From Syntrophomonadaceae bacterium (GTDB taxonomy: Bacteria > Bacillota > Dethiobacteria > DTU022): a stretch of DNA of 42,518 nt. Positions 8,066 through 17,663 of this stretch are shown here, one piece after another (positions within the stretch are counted from its first letter, which is position 1; each line of letters begins with the position of its first letter). Where the stretch lies: positions 1 through 42,518 of the forward strand of contig SLRT01000147.1 in assembly GCA_007130825.1 (NCBI GenBank), written 5' to 3'. The notes below the pieces were generated by a model, which was not told the DNA's origin, ran no database searches, and saw nothing but the letters and a program-made list of their open reading frames with translations. The position numbers and the translations under genes were made by a program.

Positions 8066-9187
8066 TTGCCTGTCAGCAACATTAGATTAAAAGAACTGGC
8101 CGCTTCAACCGGGGTGGACCAACTGGGTGTTACCGTGGCAGATCCGCTTTATTACATGTACGGGCGATTACAGCGCCGAATAGACGAAGGAAGAGTAACC
8201 CCTTTCGAAGAAAAGAACCCGTCTTTCCGATTACACCCTGATCATCTTTTAAAGCAGTGCCGGAGTATTATAACCTTGGCCATGCCTTATGCGGCAACTA
8301 ATCACCCTTCACCGCTAAAGGGGGATGAACCGCTTGGAAAAGTGGCCCGCTGCGCAAGAAGTTTAGATTATCACAACATGGTCGAAGACAAGGCCCTTAA
8401 GATTGTCAGGAAAATCAAAACAGAAACAGCCTCAAATTTTAACTACCGGATATTGAGCGATCGCAGCCCCCTGCTTGAACGAGAGTTGCTCCGTAACTCC
8501 GGACAGGGCTGGATTGGGGAAAACTGCACATTGATTAATTCCCGTTATGGATCCTATACTGCTCTCGGAACAATCTTAATTGACAAATATATCGAACCGG
8601 ACAAAACAGCAGATCAACTATGTGACGGATGTGCCCGGTGCCGTGAAGCCTGTCCCACAGGCGCGCTCACTGAGCCATTTATCTTAAACCCGTACCGCTG
8701 CCTTTCTTACCTGACCCAGGCTCCGGGATTATTCCCCCGGGAATTACGTCCGCTTTTGAGCAATCAAATCTATGGCTGTGACCTCTGTCAGGAAGTTTGT
8801 CCACACAACAAAAATGTGAAGGGTTCTCCTTTTCCCGAACTGGGTTTTTCGTTTTTCCCTGCCGAACCTCTCCTCCTCCCGTTGCTGCGGATGACTGAGA
8901 AGGAATATGAAACAACCATAAACCTGACTTCGGCAGGTTGGAGGGGCAAAACCACCCTGCAGCGCAATACAGTTATTGCACTCGGCAACAGTAGAGATCC
9001 GATCGCTGTTCGCCCACTGGTTAACCTGTTGAAAAATGATTCCCGCCCGGTAATCAGGCTTCACGCTGCCTGGGCCCTGGGGCGCATCAGGGGCCCACAA
9101 GCAGTTTATGCCCTGGAAAAATCTTTTCAAAACGATCCTGAGGTAGAGGTAAGAAAGGAAGCAAAGCTGTCCTGCGGAGAAGAATAA
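8066..9187 (+). CDS. queG: Epoxyqueuosine reductase
   Basis: QueG carries out the last step of queuosine synthesis, reducing epoxyqueuosine in tRNA with cobalamin and two 4Fe-4S clusters. The 373-residue protein has the QueG active-site region (SDRSPLLERELLRNSGQG, about residues 132-149), ferredoxin-type motifs CDGCARCREACPTGA (about 186-200) and CDLCQEVCPHNK (about 237-248), and C-terminal HEAT-like repeats (about 300-370). The start is a TTG with AAGGAGG 9 nt upstream. It depends on cobalamin, like the corrinoid protein elsewhere in the window. Confidence 0.93.
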   Translation: MPVSNIRLKELAASTGVDQLGVTVADPLYYMYGRLQRRIDEGRVTPFEEKNPSFRLHPDHLLKQCRSIITLAMPYAATNHPSPLKGDEPLGKVARCARSLDYHNMVEDKALKIVRKIKTETASNFNYRILSDRSPLLERELLRNSGQGWIGENCTLINSRYGSYTALGTILIDKYIEPDKTADQLCDGCARCREACPTGALTEPFILNPYRCLSYLTQAPGLFPRELRPLLSNQIYGCDLCQEVCPHNKNVKGSPFPELGFSFFPAEPLLLPLLRMTEKEYETTINLTSAGWRGKTTLQRNTVIALGNSRDPIAVRPLVNLLKNDSRPVIRLHAAWALGRIRGPQAVYALEKSFQNDPEVEVRKEAKLSCGEE

Positions 9188-9262
9188 ACAGTAGCACAGC
9201 GCTTTGAAATATTGAAGTAAGGCGAACGGCGTCGTTCTTAGCTTCGTACAAAAACAGATGCT

Positions 9263-9339
9263 CTGCACGGAGTTATTTAAAATATATCGGCAAAAATATG
9301 TGTATTAATAATCAAGATCGTAATTAATTGGCCGTGCAG
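9263..9339. repeat. Separated inverted repeat CTGCACGG / CCGTGCAG
   Basis: Perfect 8-bp arms at 9263-9270 and 9332-9339 flank a 61-nt A+T-rich stretch in the gap between queG and the M50 protease gene. It could form a long-looped hairpin or be a pair of protein sites; chance cannot be ruled out. Confidence 0.3.
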
Positions 9340-9415
9340 GAATCAGAATATAAACAGCCAATAGATAAAGTATAGAGTATTTGCCGTCAAAAAAACAAAG
9401 GAGTGCAAGCGGGTT

Positions 9416-10537
9416 ATGGGCAAATCTTTCCGCCTGATGCAAATCAGGGGTATCCCTGTTGAGATACATATAAGCTGGTTGCTGATTTTTTTGCTTTTCA
9501 GTATAAGCCTGGCTCAGAGTTTCTTCCCTTTAATGGTCGAGGGCTTAAGCGCTTCAGTTTACTGGACTGCAGGTATAATTACTACCCTGCTGATATTCGC
9601 CTCGGTTCTAACCCATGAATTAGGCCACTCTTTTATCGCCATTAATGAAGGAATCCCGATCAAAAAGATAACTCTTTTTGTTTTTGGTGGGATAGCACAG
9701 ATGGAAGCAGAACCGAGCAGTCCAAAATCCGAATTCAAGGTTACAGCGGCCGGCCCGCTGACCAGCCTGGCCATCGCATTGTTTACCGGCGCATTATATT
9801 ACACTGCCATGGCTCCAGGACAGATCACCGGCGAAGCTGTTTTCTTTGTTGCCCGGGTGAACCTGATCATGGCTGTTTTTAATTTGATCCCTGCGTTTCC
9901 TCTCGACGGGGGACGGCTGTTTCGTTCAATTGTCTGGTTTTTCAGTAAAAATATTTTAAAAGCGACCCGTATTGCAGTAATTTTAGGCAGTGTGTTTTCT
10001 TTTATCGCTATGGGTTTGGGCATTGTGATCATTTTCTATCAGGAAAATATCTTTGGCATTTGGTTAATCTTCCTCGGCTGGATGCTCTACCAGGCCGGCC
10101 AATCAAGCTATTCACAGCTTGTTTTTAAAGAAACTTTTTCTGGCATGAAAGTATCAGAAGTAATGAGTACCAATTTGGAAACAATATCTCCGGATGCAAC
10201 CCTCGAGGAATTGGCTGATAGTTTTCTGCATTTTAAATACGGCGCTTTTCCGGTGGTCTACGGTTCGACAACTCATGGGCTGGTTACCCTGCAAAATATG
10301 AAGGAGGTACCCCGGGAAAAATGGGCTTTCACCACGGTGGCCCATATATTAACTCCGCTAAAAGACACCATGGTCATCAGGCCGAACCGCGATGCTGCCG
10401 ATGTAATGTTGAAAATGGCCACCCAGGATGTTGGCCGGGCACTGGTCATGGACGAAAGCGGAGAACTGGTCGGTCTGCTAAGCCGAACTGATATGATGCG
10501 CTTTATCCAAATGCACATGATCCTCGGTGAAGAATAA
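9416..10537 (+). CDS. Site-2 protease family (M50B) membrane metalloprotease with CBS pair
   Basis: The 373-residue protein belongs to the SpoIVFB/Rip-like branch of intramembrane zinc proteases. The zinc ligands appear in LTHELGHSF (HExxH, about residues 65-69) and FPLDGGRLFRS (conserved Asp, about 161-171). About six membrane helices fill residues 15-225. A C-terminal CBS pair (about residues 243-370) includes VSEVMSTNLETISPDATLEE and VAHILTPLKDTMVIRPN, which would bind an adenosyl nucleotide and gate activity. GGAG lies 12 nt before the ATG. The substrate is unknown, and no sporulation neighbour such as spoIVFA is present. Confidence 0.9.
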   Translation: MGKSFRLMQIRGIPVEIHISWLLIFLLFSISLAQSFFPLMVEGLSASVYWTAGIITTLLIFASVLTHELGHSFIAINEGIPIKKITLFVFGGIAQMEAEPSSPKSEFKVTAAGPLTSLAIALFTGALYYTAMAPGQITGEAVFFVARVNLIMAVFNLIPAFPLDGGRLFRSIVWFFSKNILKATRIAVILGSVFSFIAMGLGIVIIFYQENIFGIWLIFLGWMLYQAGQSSYSQLVFKETFSGMKVSEVMSTNLETISPDATLEELADSFLHFKYGAFPVVYGSTTHGLVTLQNMKEVPREKWAFTTVAHILTPLKDTMVIRPNRDAADVMLKMATQDVGRALVMDESGELVGLLSRTDMMRFIQMHMILGEE

Positions 10538-10605
10538 AAAATCCCGGCCAGGCATTGTATTAACAGTTACAATCCCACATAGATATTAAATTAGGAGAAA
10601 TGACC

Positions 10606-11046
10606 TTGACTTTAATCGTTGAATCAATAAAAAAAGGACTGATCAAAAGCCTGCACCTGCTCTGGCTGCTGCTTAAAATAATTGTCCCTGTTTCCTGCCT
10701 GGTTACCCTGCTCAACCACTATGGAGTTATGGAATCAATAGCGGGTTTTTTCTCTCCGGCGATGGCTGTCTTCGGGCTTCCCGGCGAATCAACGATTGCC
10801 TTATTGCTCAGCTTTTTCGTTAACTTTTACGCTGCTATCGGTGTGATAACCACCATGTCCCTGAGCCCGCAGCAAATGACGGTTCTAGCCGTAATTATCG
10901 GCATATGCCATGAACTGCCTATTGAGACTGCTGTCAGCAGCTATACCGGACTGCGTATTCCCACAGCGGCAGCGCTTCGCATCTTTACCGCCCTGGGTGC
11001 AGGGTTGCTTATAAACCTGATCTACAATCTGGCCGGGGGAGGATAG
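10606..11046 (+). CDS. Nucleoside-recognition (gate) domain membrane protein, half 1
   Basis: This about 146-residue hydrophobic protein has roughly four membrane segments and resembles the nucleoside-recognition/Gate domain found in SpmA/SpmB, FeoB and YjiH-type proteins. TTG at 10606 is taken as the start because AGGAG lies 8 nt before it; the ATG at 10600 is only 2 nt from that site. It is followed after 4 bp by a related protein, so the two likely form a heteromeric membrane complex. Which solute it handles is not known. Confidence 0.7.
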   Translation: MTLIVESIKKGLIKSLHLLWLLLKIIVPVSCLVTLLNHYGVMESIAGFFSPAMAVFGLPGESTIALLLSFFVNFYAAIGVITTMSLSPQQMTVLAVIIGICHELPIETAVSSYTGLRIPTAAALRIFTALGAGLLINLIYNLAGGG

Positions 11047-11050
11047 GCAA

Positions 11051-11506
11051 ATGGAAATTGTTTTTTTACTAATTAACACAACAGTCGACGCCCTGATCAG
11101 TATCGGCCGCATGGCCCTGATCTTAGTCCCGGTTTTAATCCTGATTGAAATTGCCCGCGCATACCAGGTTATCGAAAAAATCACAGGCAAAGTCAAAGGC
11201 GCCCTGCAGTTTCTTACCCTGCCTCAGGAAGCAGCCTTTCCTATGCTGGCCGGAATTTTCTTCGGTATTGTTTTCGGAGCCGCCCTGATTATCGAATATT
11301 CAAGGGAAGGATTTTTAAATAAACGTGATCTGCTGTTAATCGGAATATTCCTGAGCATCTGTCATTCGGTGGTCGAGGACACCTTTATTTTTGCCGTTTT
11401 CGGGGCCAACCCATTGGTGCTCCTGCCTGCACGCATTGTTTTGGCTATTATCATTACCAGGGCAGCAGCCTCGATAATTGATCGCTACAGTTTAAAACAA
11501 GCTTAA
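11051..11506 (+). CDS. Nucleoside-recognition (gate) domain membrane protein, half 2
   Basis: The 151-residue protein is a second gate-domain membrane protein with about four membrane segments and polar HSVVEDTFIF in the core, echoing CHELPIETAVSS in its upstream partner. GGAGG lies 8 nt before the ATG, and the gap from the previous gene is 4 bp. The stop TAA shares TTAA with the stop of the convergent amidase gene. It is probably the partner subunit of the preceding protein, in an arrangement like SpmA-SpmB. Confidence 0.7.
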   Translation: MEIVFLLINTTVDALISIGRMALILVPVLILIEIARAYQVIEKITGKVKGALQFLTLPQEAAFPMLAGIFFGIVFGAALIIEYSREGFLNKRDLLLIGIFLSICHSVVEDTFIFAVFGANPLVLLPARIVLAIIITRAAASIIDRYSLKQA

Positions 11507-12819
11507 ACACTATACGCCTGATACTTATCAAACACCTCGGCTATCCACTCGGCCCAAAAGAGGAGCAGTTCATCGCCCATGAAAGGAGCCACCAACTGTA
11601 ACCCCAGGGGCAACCCGTTGTCAGTGCGCCCGGCAGGTACAGTCACTGTGGGCAGCCCTGCATTGGTCCAGGGTAAATTCATGCCCGGATCTCCGGTTGA
11701 TTGAATCCCTTCGGGAGCTGGACCGGGGGCAGCAGGGGCAATCCAAAGGCTGACCCCTTGTTCCCACATTGATGATTCAAGGTATTCCCTAAGATCCTTT
11801 TGCTTCCTGCGCGCTTCCGCTAATTCTTGTTCAGAAACCGTTTGTCCCTCCTTGATCAATTCTGCTGTCCGGGGCCTGTATAAATCGGCATACCGTGAAA
11901 ATAGGTTCTCGTGTTCAATTGCCATTTCAACTGAAATAAGCTTAGTATGCCAGTAGGTTATATCCTCTATATCGTCTAAAAGGGTTACCTCTTTAATTAA
12001 GTATCCCGCTTCCCTTAATATATTCAACTGCTCGTAAAAAGATTTTAAACCCTCCGGCGAAGCCTGCTGCTCGAGGTATCTGCCCCTGGGCACACCTAAA
12101 ACAGGTTGATATGTTACGCTAATCTCCTGCCAGTTGTAACAAAGGACCTCGGCAGCAAGGATCATGCCTTCCACATCCTGAGTAAAACAGCCCACATGGT
12201 CAGCCGAACGGGAAAAGTGGAGCAGACCTTCAGTTAGAATCCGGTTGTAACTGGGTTTAAAACCAATCACCCCGCAGTAAGCCGCAGGGCGGTTAATTGA
12301 ACCAATAGTCTGAGTGCCAAGAGTTAACGGGCTGAATCCGGCTGCAACTGCAGCCGCCGAACCGCTGCTTGATCCACCCGGGGTATAGTTGATGTTGTGG
12401 GGGTTTCGTGTCGGGCCCGGTTCAAAATAAGCAAATTCGGTTGTAACGGTTTTCCCCAAAACCAGGGCTCCGGCCTGACGAAGAAGCCTGACACAGTCCG
12501 CTTCAGGTCCGGCAAATTCTTCCGGGTCAAGCCTGGAATTAGCCCTGGTAGAAAATCCATCCACCCGGTAGACATCTTTAATTCCAACAAGCGCACCATA
12601 AAGCGGTGGGCGGCTTTTCGGATTCGGGTATATGTTTTGTAAAGATTCCGCCTCCCTTAAAAGGCGTTCCCGTCGGCCAGGTTCTGGGAGCAAAGCTTGT
12701 ATCTCCGGATCGAACTCTTCAATACGGTCACATTGGTTATTAATATAATCTTTCAACTCAATTTTGCCCTCGATCAAATCCCTGACAGTACCAGCCAGCC
12801 GAGCCGGTTGAAGGTACAT
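11503..12819 (-). CDS. Amidase signature-family hydrolase
   Basis: The 438-residue protein is an amidase signature enzyme. The catalytic Lys is in GIKDVYRVDG (about residue 77), the cis-Ser in the Gly/Ser-rich segment GGSSSGSAAAVAAGF (about 149-163) and the nucleophile Ser in LGTQTIGSINRPA (about 172). Family members hydrolyse varied amides; GatA is excluded as a firm call because no gatB or gatC is near and the length is shorter. GGGAGG lies close before the ATG. It is followed convergently by the gate-domain gene with a 4-bp overlap. Confidence 0.88.
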   Translation of the reverse strand: MYLQPARLAGTVRDLIEGKIELKDYINNQCDRIEEFDPEIQALLPEPGRRERLLREAESLQNIYPNPKSRPPLYGALVGIKDVYRVDGFSTRANSRLDPEEFAGPEADCVRLLRQAGALVLGKTVTTEFAYFEPGPTRNPHNINYTPGGSSSGSAAAVAAGFSPLTLGTQTIGSINRPAAYCGVIGFKPSYNRILTEGLLHFSRSADHVGCFTQDVEGMILAAEVLCYNWQEISVTYQPVLGVPRGRYLEQQASPEGLKSFYEQLNILREAGYLIKEVTLLDDIEDITYWHTKLISVEMAIEHENLFSRYADLYRPRTAELIKEGQTVSEQELAEARRKQKDLREYLESSMWEQGVSLWIAPAAPGPAPEGIQSTGDPGMNLPWTNAGLPTVTVPAGRTDNGLPLGLQLVAPFMGDELLLFWAEWIAEVFDKYQAYSV

Positions 12820-12909
12820 TATTACTCCTCCCTATTTCAATATTGTGTTAATATGCTCCTGATCTTTTTGTTTTTCCCTTTTATATGAGAATGCCCGCGA
12901 AACTACAAC

Positions 12910-13398
12910 TCACAAAAACAACAATTCGATAAAATGTCCGACAACTCCGGTAAAAATACATAATGGCAAATGCACAGCCATACGCAGGAGACTAAACCTA
13001 AAGCCAAAGAAGCTGCTTTCAAAAGGCACCCGCGATAAACCTAAAAGAGTCCAGCCGGCAACAAGCGCTAAAGTTGTGCCCAATCCGGCTCCTGAACCGT
13101 AAATAGTGGCAATGACCGGGTAGGAAGCATAGGGGCCAAATGCCATGATCATTCCGCCAAAAGTTCCCAGTATAATCCCTGTGAAACCTGCTTCCTGAGC
13201 CAGCCAGCGCTTGATAAATTCTTCCGGGATCAACACTTCCAGCAAGCCGGCCAGGAAGAGAGCCAGTAAAATAACCGGAAGAGCAACCACTAACTGCCGC
13301 AGCCCTGCTTTTAAACCATGCCAGTGCTTGCCTTTTTTTCTATTAAGAATAAACAGAAATAGTGCCAAAATAACAAAGATGATCGTCGTCGTTATCAC
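12910..13398 (-). CDS. Permease-like membrane protein, YraQ/DUF318-type half 2
   Basis: The 162-residue protein has about four membrane helices and the look of half of a YraQ/DUF318 permease (MIMAFGPYASYPVIATI in the conserved core). It starts with a GTG whose GTGA overlaps the TGA of the upstream half, so translation is probably coupled. Function is unknown; some full-length relatives (ArsP) export organoarsenicals, but this cannot be assumed here. Confidence 0.65.
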   Translation of the reverse strand: MITTTIIFVILALFLFILNRKKGKHWHGLKAGLRQLVVALPVILLALFLAGLLEVLIPEEFIKRWLAQEAGFTGIILGTFGGMIMAFGPYASYPVIATIYGSGAGLGTTLALVAGWTLLGLSRVPFESSFFGFRFSLLRMAVHLPLCIFTGVVGHFIELLFL

Positions 13399-13925
13399 CG
13401 CTGATCACCTTCTTCCCATAAGATACCTTTAACACCGTGCGGAAAGAAGCGCTTACTGATCAGGCCCGTAATAAACGGTACCGGTAGAGTGATAACATTA
13501 CGCACTAAAGCCAACCAGGGTGTAAGCAGGCTGATTTCCAGGGGCAAACGGGTAAAATCAAAAGTTTGTTTGCCTGAAACAAAAGCAAATAATAGGTAAA
13601 ATGGAATGCCTTTATCTTTAAACCCGGCCAGGAAAGGATAAAAAATATACGGTCCACCGGGGAAAAGCCCACCGGTCAGGGAACTTAAAAAAATACCCTT
13701 GTTTCCAGAAAATTTTTGCAGCCAACTTTTTATCATTTCAGTAGAAATCAAGTTTTGCAACTGCCCAATGACCAAAAAAGCCGCAACGATTAATAAAAGA
13801 ACTTGTATGGCAGTCTGTCCCGCTTTTAACAGGCCTTCAGCAACCAGTGATAATCCCCCGCTTATATAAGCCAGTAGGAATACAACAAAACAAGCCAGCG
13901 CCAAACTGATTAACGTTTTTTTCAT
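13395..13925 (-). CDS. Permease-like membrane protein, YraQ/DUF318-type half 1
   Basis: The 176-residue protein has about five hydrophobic segments. Its core contains LTGGLFPGGPYIFYPFLAG, which mirrors the GPYASYP motif of the downstream half, suggesting that the two are homologous halves facing opposite ways. It follows galU by 72 bp on the same strand. The solute is unknown. Confidence 0.65.
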   Translation of the reverse strand: MKKTLISLALACFVVFLLAYISGGLSLVAEGLLKAGQTAIQVLLLIVAAFLVIGQLQNLISTEMIKSWLQKFSGNKGIFLSSLTGGLFPGGPYIFYPFLAGFKDKGIPFYLLFAFVSGKQTFDFTRLPLEISLLTPWLALVRNVITLPVPFITGLISKRFFPHGVKGILWEEGDQR

Positions 13926-13997
13926 TATCCGATCTGTCCTTAAATAAAAGTATTGCAGCGGTTAATCCGTTAAATCGCAAAATTTTAACTATTTCAT

Positions 13998-14870
13998 CTA
14001 CAGTTGATTTGATTGCAACCCGGCTAAAAAAGTTTTCAGTCCGGAAGCCAGCTCTTCTCTTCTGAGAGCAAACTCGATAGTAGCCTCCAGGAAACCAAGC
14101 CGATCACCGACATCATAACGTCTTCCCTCAAAGGTATATGCCCACACAGGCTGCCTTTCCGCCATGGTGTTTAAAGCATCGGTTAGCTGTATTTCGCCCC
14201 CAGAGCCGGGAGCTGTATCTTCCAGAATGGCAAATATTTCGGGATCAATAATATAACGGCCCAAAACAGCGAGGTCTGATTTAGCTTCCTCCCTTGAAGG
14301 CTTCTCGGTAAGCTGCCTGACCCTGACCACCGATTCTGGTTTTTCCTCGGGCTCGACAGCTCCGTACTTGTGGATATTATCCCAACCGACCTGCTGCACC
14401 CCCAAAACTGTGTTTCCTTTTTCCGAGTAAACTGCGGCCATTTGCCCGATACAGGGCACCCGGGCATGAATTACATCATCGCCAAGCAAAACCGCGAAAG
14501 GTTCATTGCCGACAAACTGACGGGCACAGAGCACAGCATGGCCCAGGCCCAAGGGTTCTTTTTGGCGGATGTAGAATATATTGGCCAACTCACTGATCTG
14601 CTGCATCTCCTTCAGATCATTATTCTTGCCTTTTTTCTGGAGCACAAGCTCAAGTTCAATACTTCGATCAAAATGATCTTCAATAGCCTGCTTGTTACGG
14701 CCGGTAATGATCAGGATATCCTTGATGCCTGCATCGACCGCTTCTTCAATTACATACTGAATTGTCGGTTTATCCACAATCGGAAGCATCTCTTTTGGCA
14801 GCGCCTTTGATACCGGCAAAAATCGAGTTCCCAAACCTGCTGCCGGTATCACCGCCTTCTTAACTCTCAT
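13998..14870 (-). CDS. galU: UTP-glucose-1-phosphate uridylyltransferase
   Basis: GalU makes UDP-glucose from UTP and glucose-1-phosphate for envelope polymers and glycolipids. The 290-residue protein has the nucleotidyltransferase signature VIPAAGLGTRFLPVSKALPK at its start, then KPTIQYVIEEAVDAGI and FAVLLGDDVIHA with the metal-binding Asp pair. ATG at 14870 is preferred over an upstream TTG because it gives the usual MRVKKAVIPAAG start and has GAGGTGG about 12 nt upstream. Length is normal. Confidence 0.93.
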   Translation of the reverse strand: MRVKKAVIPAAGLGTRFLPVSKALPKEMLPIVDKPTIQYVIEEAVDAGIKDILIITGRNKQAIEDHFDRSIELELVLQKKGKNNDLKEMQQISELANIFYIRQKEPLGLGHAVLCARQFVGNEPFAVLLGDDVIHARVPCIGQMAAVYSEKGNTVLGVQQVGWDNIHKYGAVEPEEKPESVVRVRQLTEKPSREEAKSDLAVLGRYIIDPEIFAILEDTAPGSGGEIQLTDALNTMAERQPVWAYTFEGRRYDVGDRLGFLEATIEFALRREELASGLKTFLAGLQSNQL

Positions 14871-15061
14871 TATTTCAGACCACCACCTCAAAATATATTC
14901 ATTCGTTGTTAATTAACAGTTCTACAAAACCAAGCAGCTTCCTTCCGTTCACCTGGTGGAATCAAGATTTATAAAACAGACAAGTATAAAGAATAGAAGG
15001 ATTCCGGGGATAGATAAAAGAAGTAGTTAAAATGATGTTTTTATGAAAGGGGTATTTCTTA

Positions 15062-16099
15062 ATGAAAACTATGATGGCGGCACAATTAACAGAACCAGAA
15101 AAACCATTAGAGTTGGTTAAAGTGCCGATTCCCAGGCCGGGCAGGGGAGAAATATTGATCAAAGTGAAAGCGGCTGGAATTTGCAGCTCTGATCTTCATT
15201 ACCAGGACGGTCGGAGCAAAGTTACTAAGCTGCCAATTACACTTGGGCACGAAGTGGCCGGTGAAGTTGCCGAATGCGGTGAAGGAGTACGGGGACTAAA
15301 CGAGGGAGACCGGGTTTGCCTTTTTTATCTGGCAACCTGCGGTTTTTGTATGGAGTGCTGTAGCGGAAATGACAATTACTGCAATGAGGCAGAAATGCTC
15401 GGCAAAAATATCGACGGCGGATTTGCCGAATACCTGGTTATAGCTGCCCGCAATGCTTTTTTGTTTCCGGAATCCATTACTTTTGCCCAGGCCGCTCTAC
15501 TGACTGATGCGGTAGCAACGCCATTTCATGCTTTAAGCCGGGCTGATATTAAAACCGGTGATAGTGTTTTAATAATCGGGATCGGTGGCCTCGGACTTCA
15601 TGCCGTGCAAATTGCAAAAATAATGGGGGCCGGCCAAATAATTGCCATGGACCTGGAACCGGAAAAACTGGACCTTGCTTTAAAGGTCGGCGCCACCGCA
15701 GTGATTGACCCTCAAAAAGATAATGTTAAAGAAAAAATTGAAAATCTGAGCAGAGGTGGGGTTGATGTAGCTGTTGAATTAATCGGTTTACCCAAAACAA
15801 TTCGTCAGGCAATCGACTGTACAGGCTTAGGCGGCCGAACAGTTATTGTCGGGATCTGTCCGGAAGAGATCGGGTTAAACCCGTATAATGATCTACTGCT
15901 TAAAGAAAGAACAATACTTGGAAGCGCAGATCAGAGCAGGGTTGACTTCCCGGTGATCATAGAACTGGCGTCTAAAAAAAGACTGGATATGTCCCATTCT
16001 GTCACTTACGAAATCCCCCTGGAAGATATTAACCTTGGACTGGAAATGCTGAAACAAAAAGAAGAAAACCTGGTAAGAATAGTCGTTACCTTTCCCTAA
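15062..16099 (+). CDS. Zinc-dependent alcohol dehydrogenase family protein (MDR)
   Basis: The 345-residue protein is a medium-chain dehydrogenase/reductase. Catalytic zinc ligands are indicated by AGICSSDLHYQDG and LGHEVAGEV. A structural-zinc-like Cys cluster lies in CGFCMECCSGNDNYC (about residues 97-111). The NAD(P)-binding Rossmann loop is IGIGGLGLHAVQIAK (about 175-189). The Shine-Dalgarno is GAAAGGGG, 9 nt before the ATG. Substrate is not evident. It converges on the MttB-family gene with a gap of only 29 bp. Confidence 0.85.
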   Translation: MKTMMAAQLTEPEKPLELVKVPIPRPGRGEILIKVKAAGICSSDLHYQDGRSKVTKLPITLGHEVAGEVAECGEGVRGLNEGDRVCLFYLATCGFCMECCSGNDNYCNEAEMLGKNIDGGFAEYLVIAARNAFLFPESITFAQAALLTDAVATPFHALSRADIKTGDSVLIIGIGGLGLHAVQIAKIMGAGQIIAMDLEPEKLDLALKVGATAVIDPQKDNVKEKIENLSRGGVDVAVELIGLPKTIRQAIDCTGLGGRTVIVGICPEEIGLNPYNDLLLKERTILGSADQSRVDFPVIIELASKKRLDMSHSVTYEIPLEDINLGLEMLKQKEENLVRIVVTFP

Positions 16100-16128
16100 G
16101 CAAACGAAACCAGTGAGCCCAAAGGTCT

Positions 16129-17610
16129 TTAACCGGAACCTGTTTCCCAATGAATATCACCGGTTGGCTCTACACTGACCAGTTCGGGAAACTCAGATCT
16201 GACTTTGGCATCAACCTCCGCAGGAATAATCTTGTCAGAGGGTTCCTGAAGTATTTGTGCAGCAACTTCTTCAGCTCTCTTCCAGCTGTCTTTGCTGCCG
16301 GCATCAATCCAACGATGATAGGGCTGACGATCGCTGGCCTTTGGAGCATAAACTTCTGTACGCATATATCTGACTGTGTGCTCCTCGCTAAGGTAATTGC
16401 CGCCCGGCCCGACCTTGGCAATTATATCATAGGCCAGGGTATCCTGATTTACCTCGATGCCCCGTAAGGTCCGCAGGCAGCTGCCGACAATATCATTGTC
16501 TATAATATACTGGGCATAGGATACGGTCAGTGCTCCATCTAACATGCCAAAGGCCTCATGGATAAAGTTACCTCCGGCAAGGGCAGCCAGCATCGCAGTG
16601 GTTGCAGCCTCATGAGCAGCCTGTGCATCAGGCACCTTGGAATCGGTGGTGCCAACCGTCAGGTAACAGGGCAACCGGTAATGGTGAGCCATCTGGGTAA
16701 TTGCCGCATTCATCAGCCCCGATTCGATACTGCCCATCAAAAATGACATGGTCCGCATATCCATGGTTATCGGCACAGCGCTGTAAAGAACGGGGGTTCC
16801 CGGGTTAACCAACTGGGTAAGCATAACCCCCATCAGGGCTTCAGCATTCTGCTGAACCAGGGTTCCGGCCAGGGTAACCGGCGCTGTTGCACCTGCTGCA
16901 GGCGCTGTAGAGGTGGCAAGCGGCAGCCCGTAACGAGCTACTTCCATGATGTATTCGGCATGTTCTGAACTGATTTTAAGCGGACTGGTAATAGAGGATA
17001 TAAAACCGATAAAAAGCCGGCGCTGCAGGTTTTCCAGGCCACCGGCGATAATCGAGGCGATTTTTATCGAATCATCCAGACCTTGTTTGCTAAAAATCCC
17101 CCCCATCACCGGTTTACCGGTATTTAAAAGGGCCTGGTACTTGGTATTGATATCAACTGTATCAATATTAATATCATGAGGATAAAGCGGGTTAATGAAA
17201 AAATCCAGGTATTCCAATCTATCGGCAAGACGTGCCAGTTCAGCGACATCATGGATCGCTCCAGGCCGTTTATTACGTTCAAGATCCAGGACATAGAGAG
17301 CCAGCCCACCGGTGCCAAAATTTACTTTTTTCCCACCGACAACAATATCTTTTCCTTCCTCGCGACCACAGAAAACAAACTCAGCCGGAGCCTGTTTGAT
17401 ACAGCGGGAAACCAGTTCCCGGGAAACATAGACCCGTTTTTGATCATAATCTACCTTTGCCCCGCTTTTCTCAAACAGCTCCAGGGCAGGAGGGTAATTA
17501 ATTTCAAAACCTATGTTCTGCAAAACTTTGATTGATGTCTCATGAACCTGGCTTATTTCTTTCTCTGAAAGAACATTGTAGCCTCCGCCTTCATAAATCG
17601 GCTTTTCCAT
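16129..17610 (-). CDS. MttB-superfamily corrinoid methyltransferase (non-pyrrolysine), copy 1
   Basis: The 493-residue protein belongs to the trimethylamine methyltransferase (MttB) superfamily, which moves a methyl group from a methylated amine to a corrinoid protein. Recognisable segments include VNFGTGGLALYVLD, the stretch SSITSPLKISSEHAEY, and STAPAAGATAPVTLAG (barrel core). The reading frame is complete with no internal TAG, so it is a non-Pyl member, the group that includes glycine betaine methyltransferase MtgB and carnitine and proline-betaine enzymes. GGGAGG lies 8 nt before the ATG. It is 53 bp downstream of a CBS gene. No corrinoid protein is adjacent; the one at 23.6-24.3 kb is the likely partner. 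Confidence 0.88.
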   Translation of the reverse strand: MEKPIYEGGGYNVLSEKEISQVHETSIKVLQNIGFEINYPPALELFEKSGAKVDYDQKRVYVSRELVSRCIKQAPAEFVFCGREEGKDIVVGGKKVNFGTGGLALYVLDLERNKRPGAIHDVAELARLADRLEYLDFFINPLYPHDINIDTVDINTKYQALLNTGKPVMGGIFSKQGLDDSIKIASIIAGGLENLQRRLFIGFISSITSPLKISSEHAEYIMEVARYGLPLATSTAPAAGATAPVTLAGTLVQQNAEALMGVMLTQLVNPGTPVLYSAVPITMDMRTMSFLMGSIESGLMNAAITQMAHHYRLPCYLTVGTTDSKVPDAQAAHEAATTAMLAALAGGNFIHEAFGMLDGALTVSYAQYIIDNDIVGSCLRTLRGIEVNQDTLAYDIIAKVGPGGNYLSEEHTVRYMRTEVYAPKASDRQPYHRWIDAGSKDSWKRAEEVAAQILQEPSDKIIPAEVDAKVRSEFPELVSVEPTGDIHWETGSG

Positions 17611-17663
17611 CTATCTTTCCTCCCGACGTCAGGTGCTTTTAGTCCGGCTGGTTATCTGCCTGA

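Noticed and set aside
8744-9268. Minus-strand frame of 174 codons opposite queG
   Set aside because: It is an antisense shadow of queG, which has clear Fe-S motifs and a good start; the shadow has no recognisable domain.
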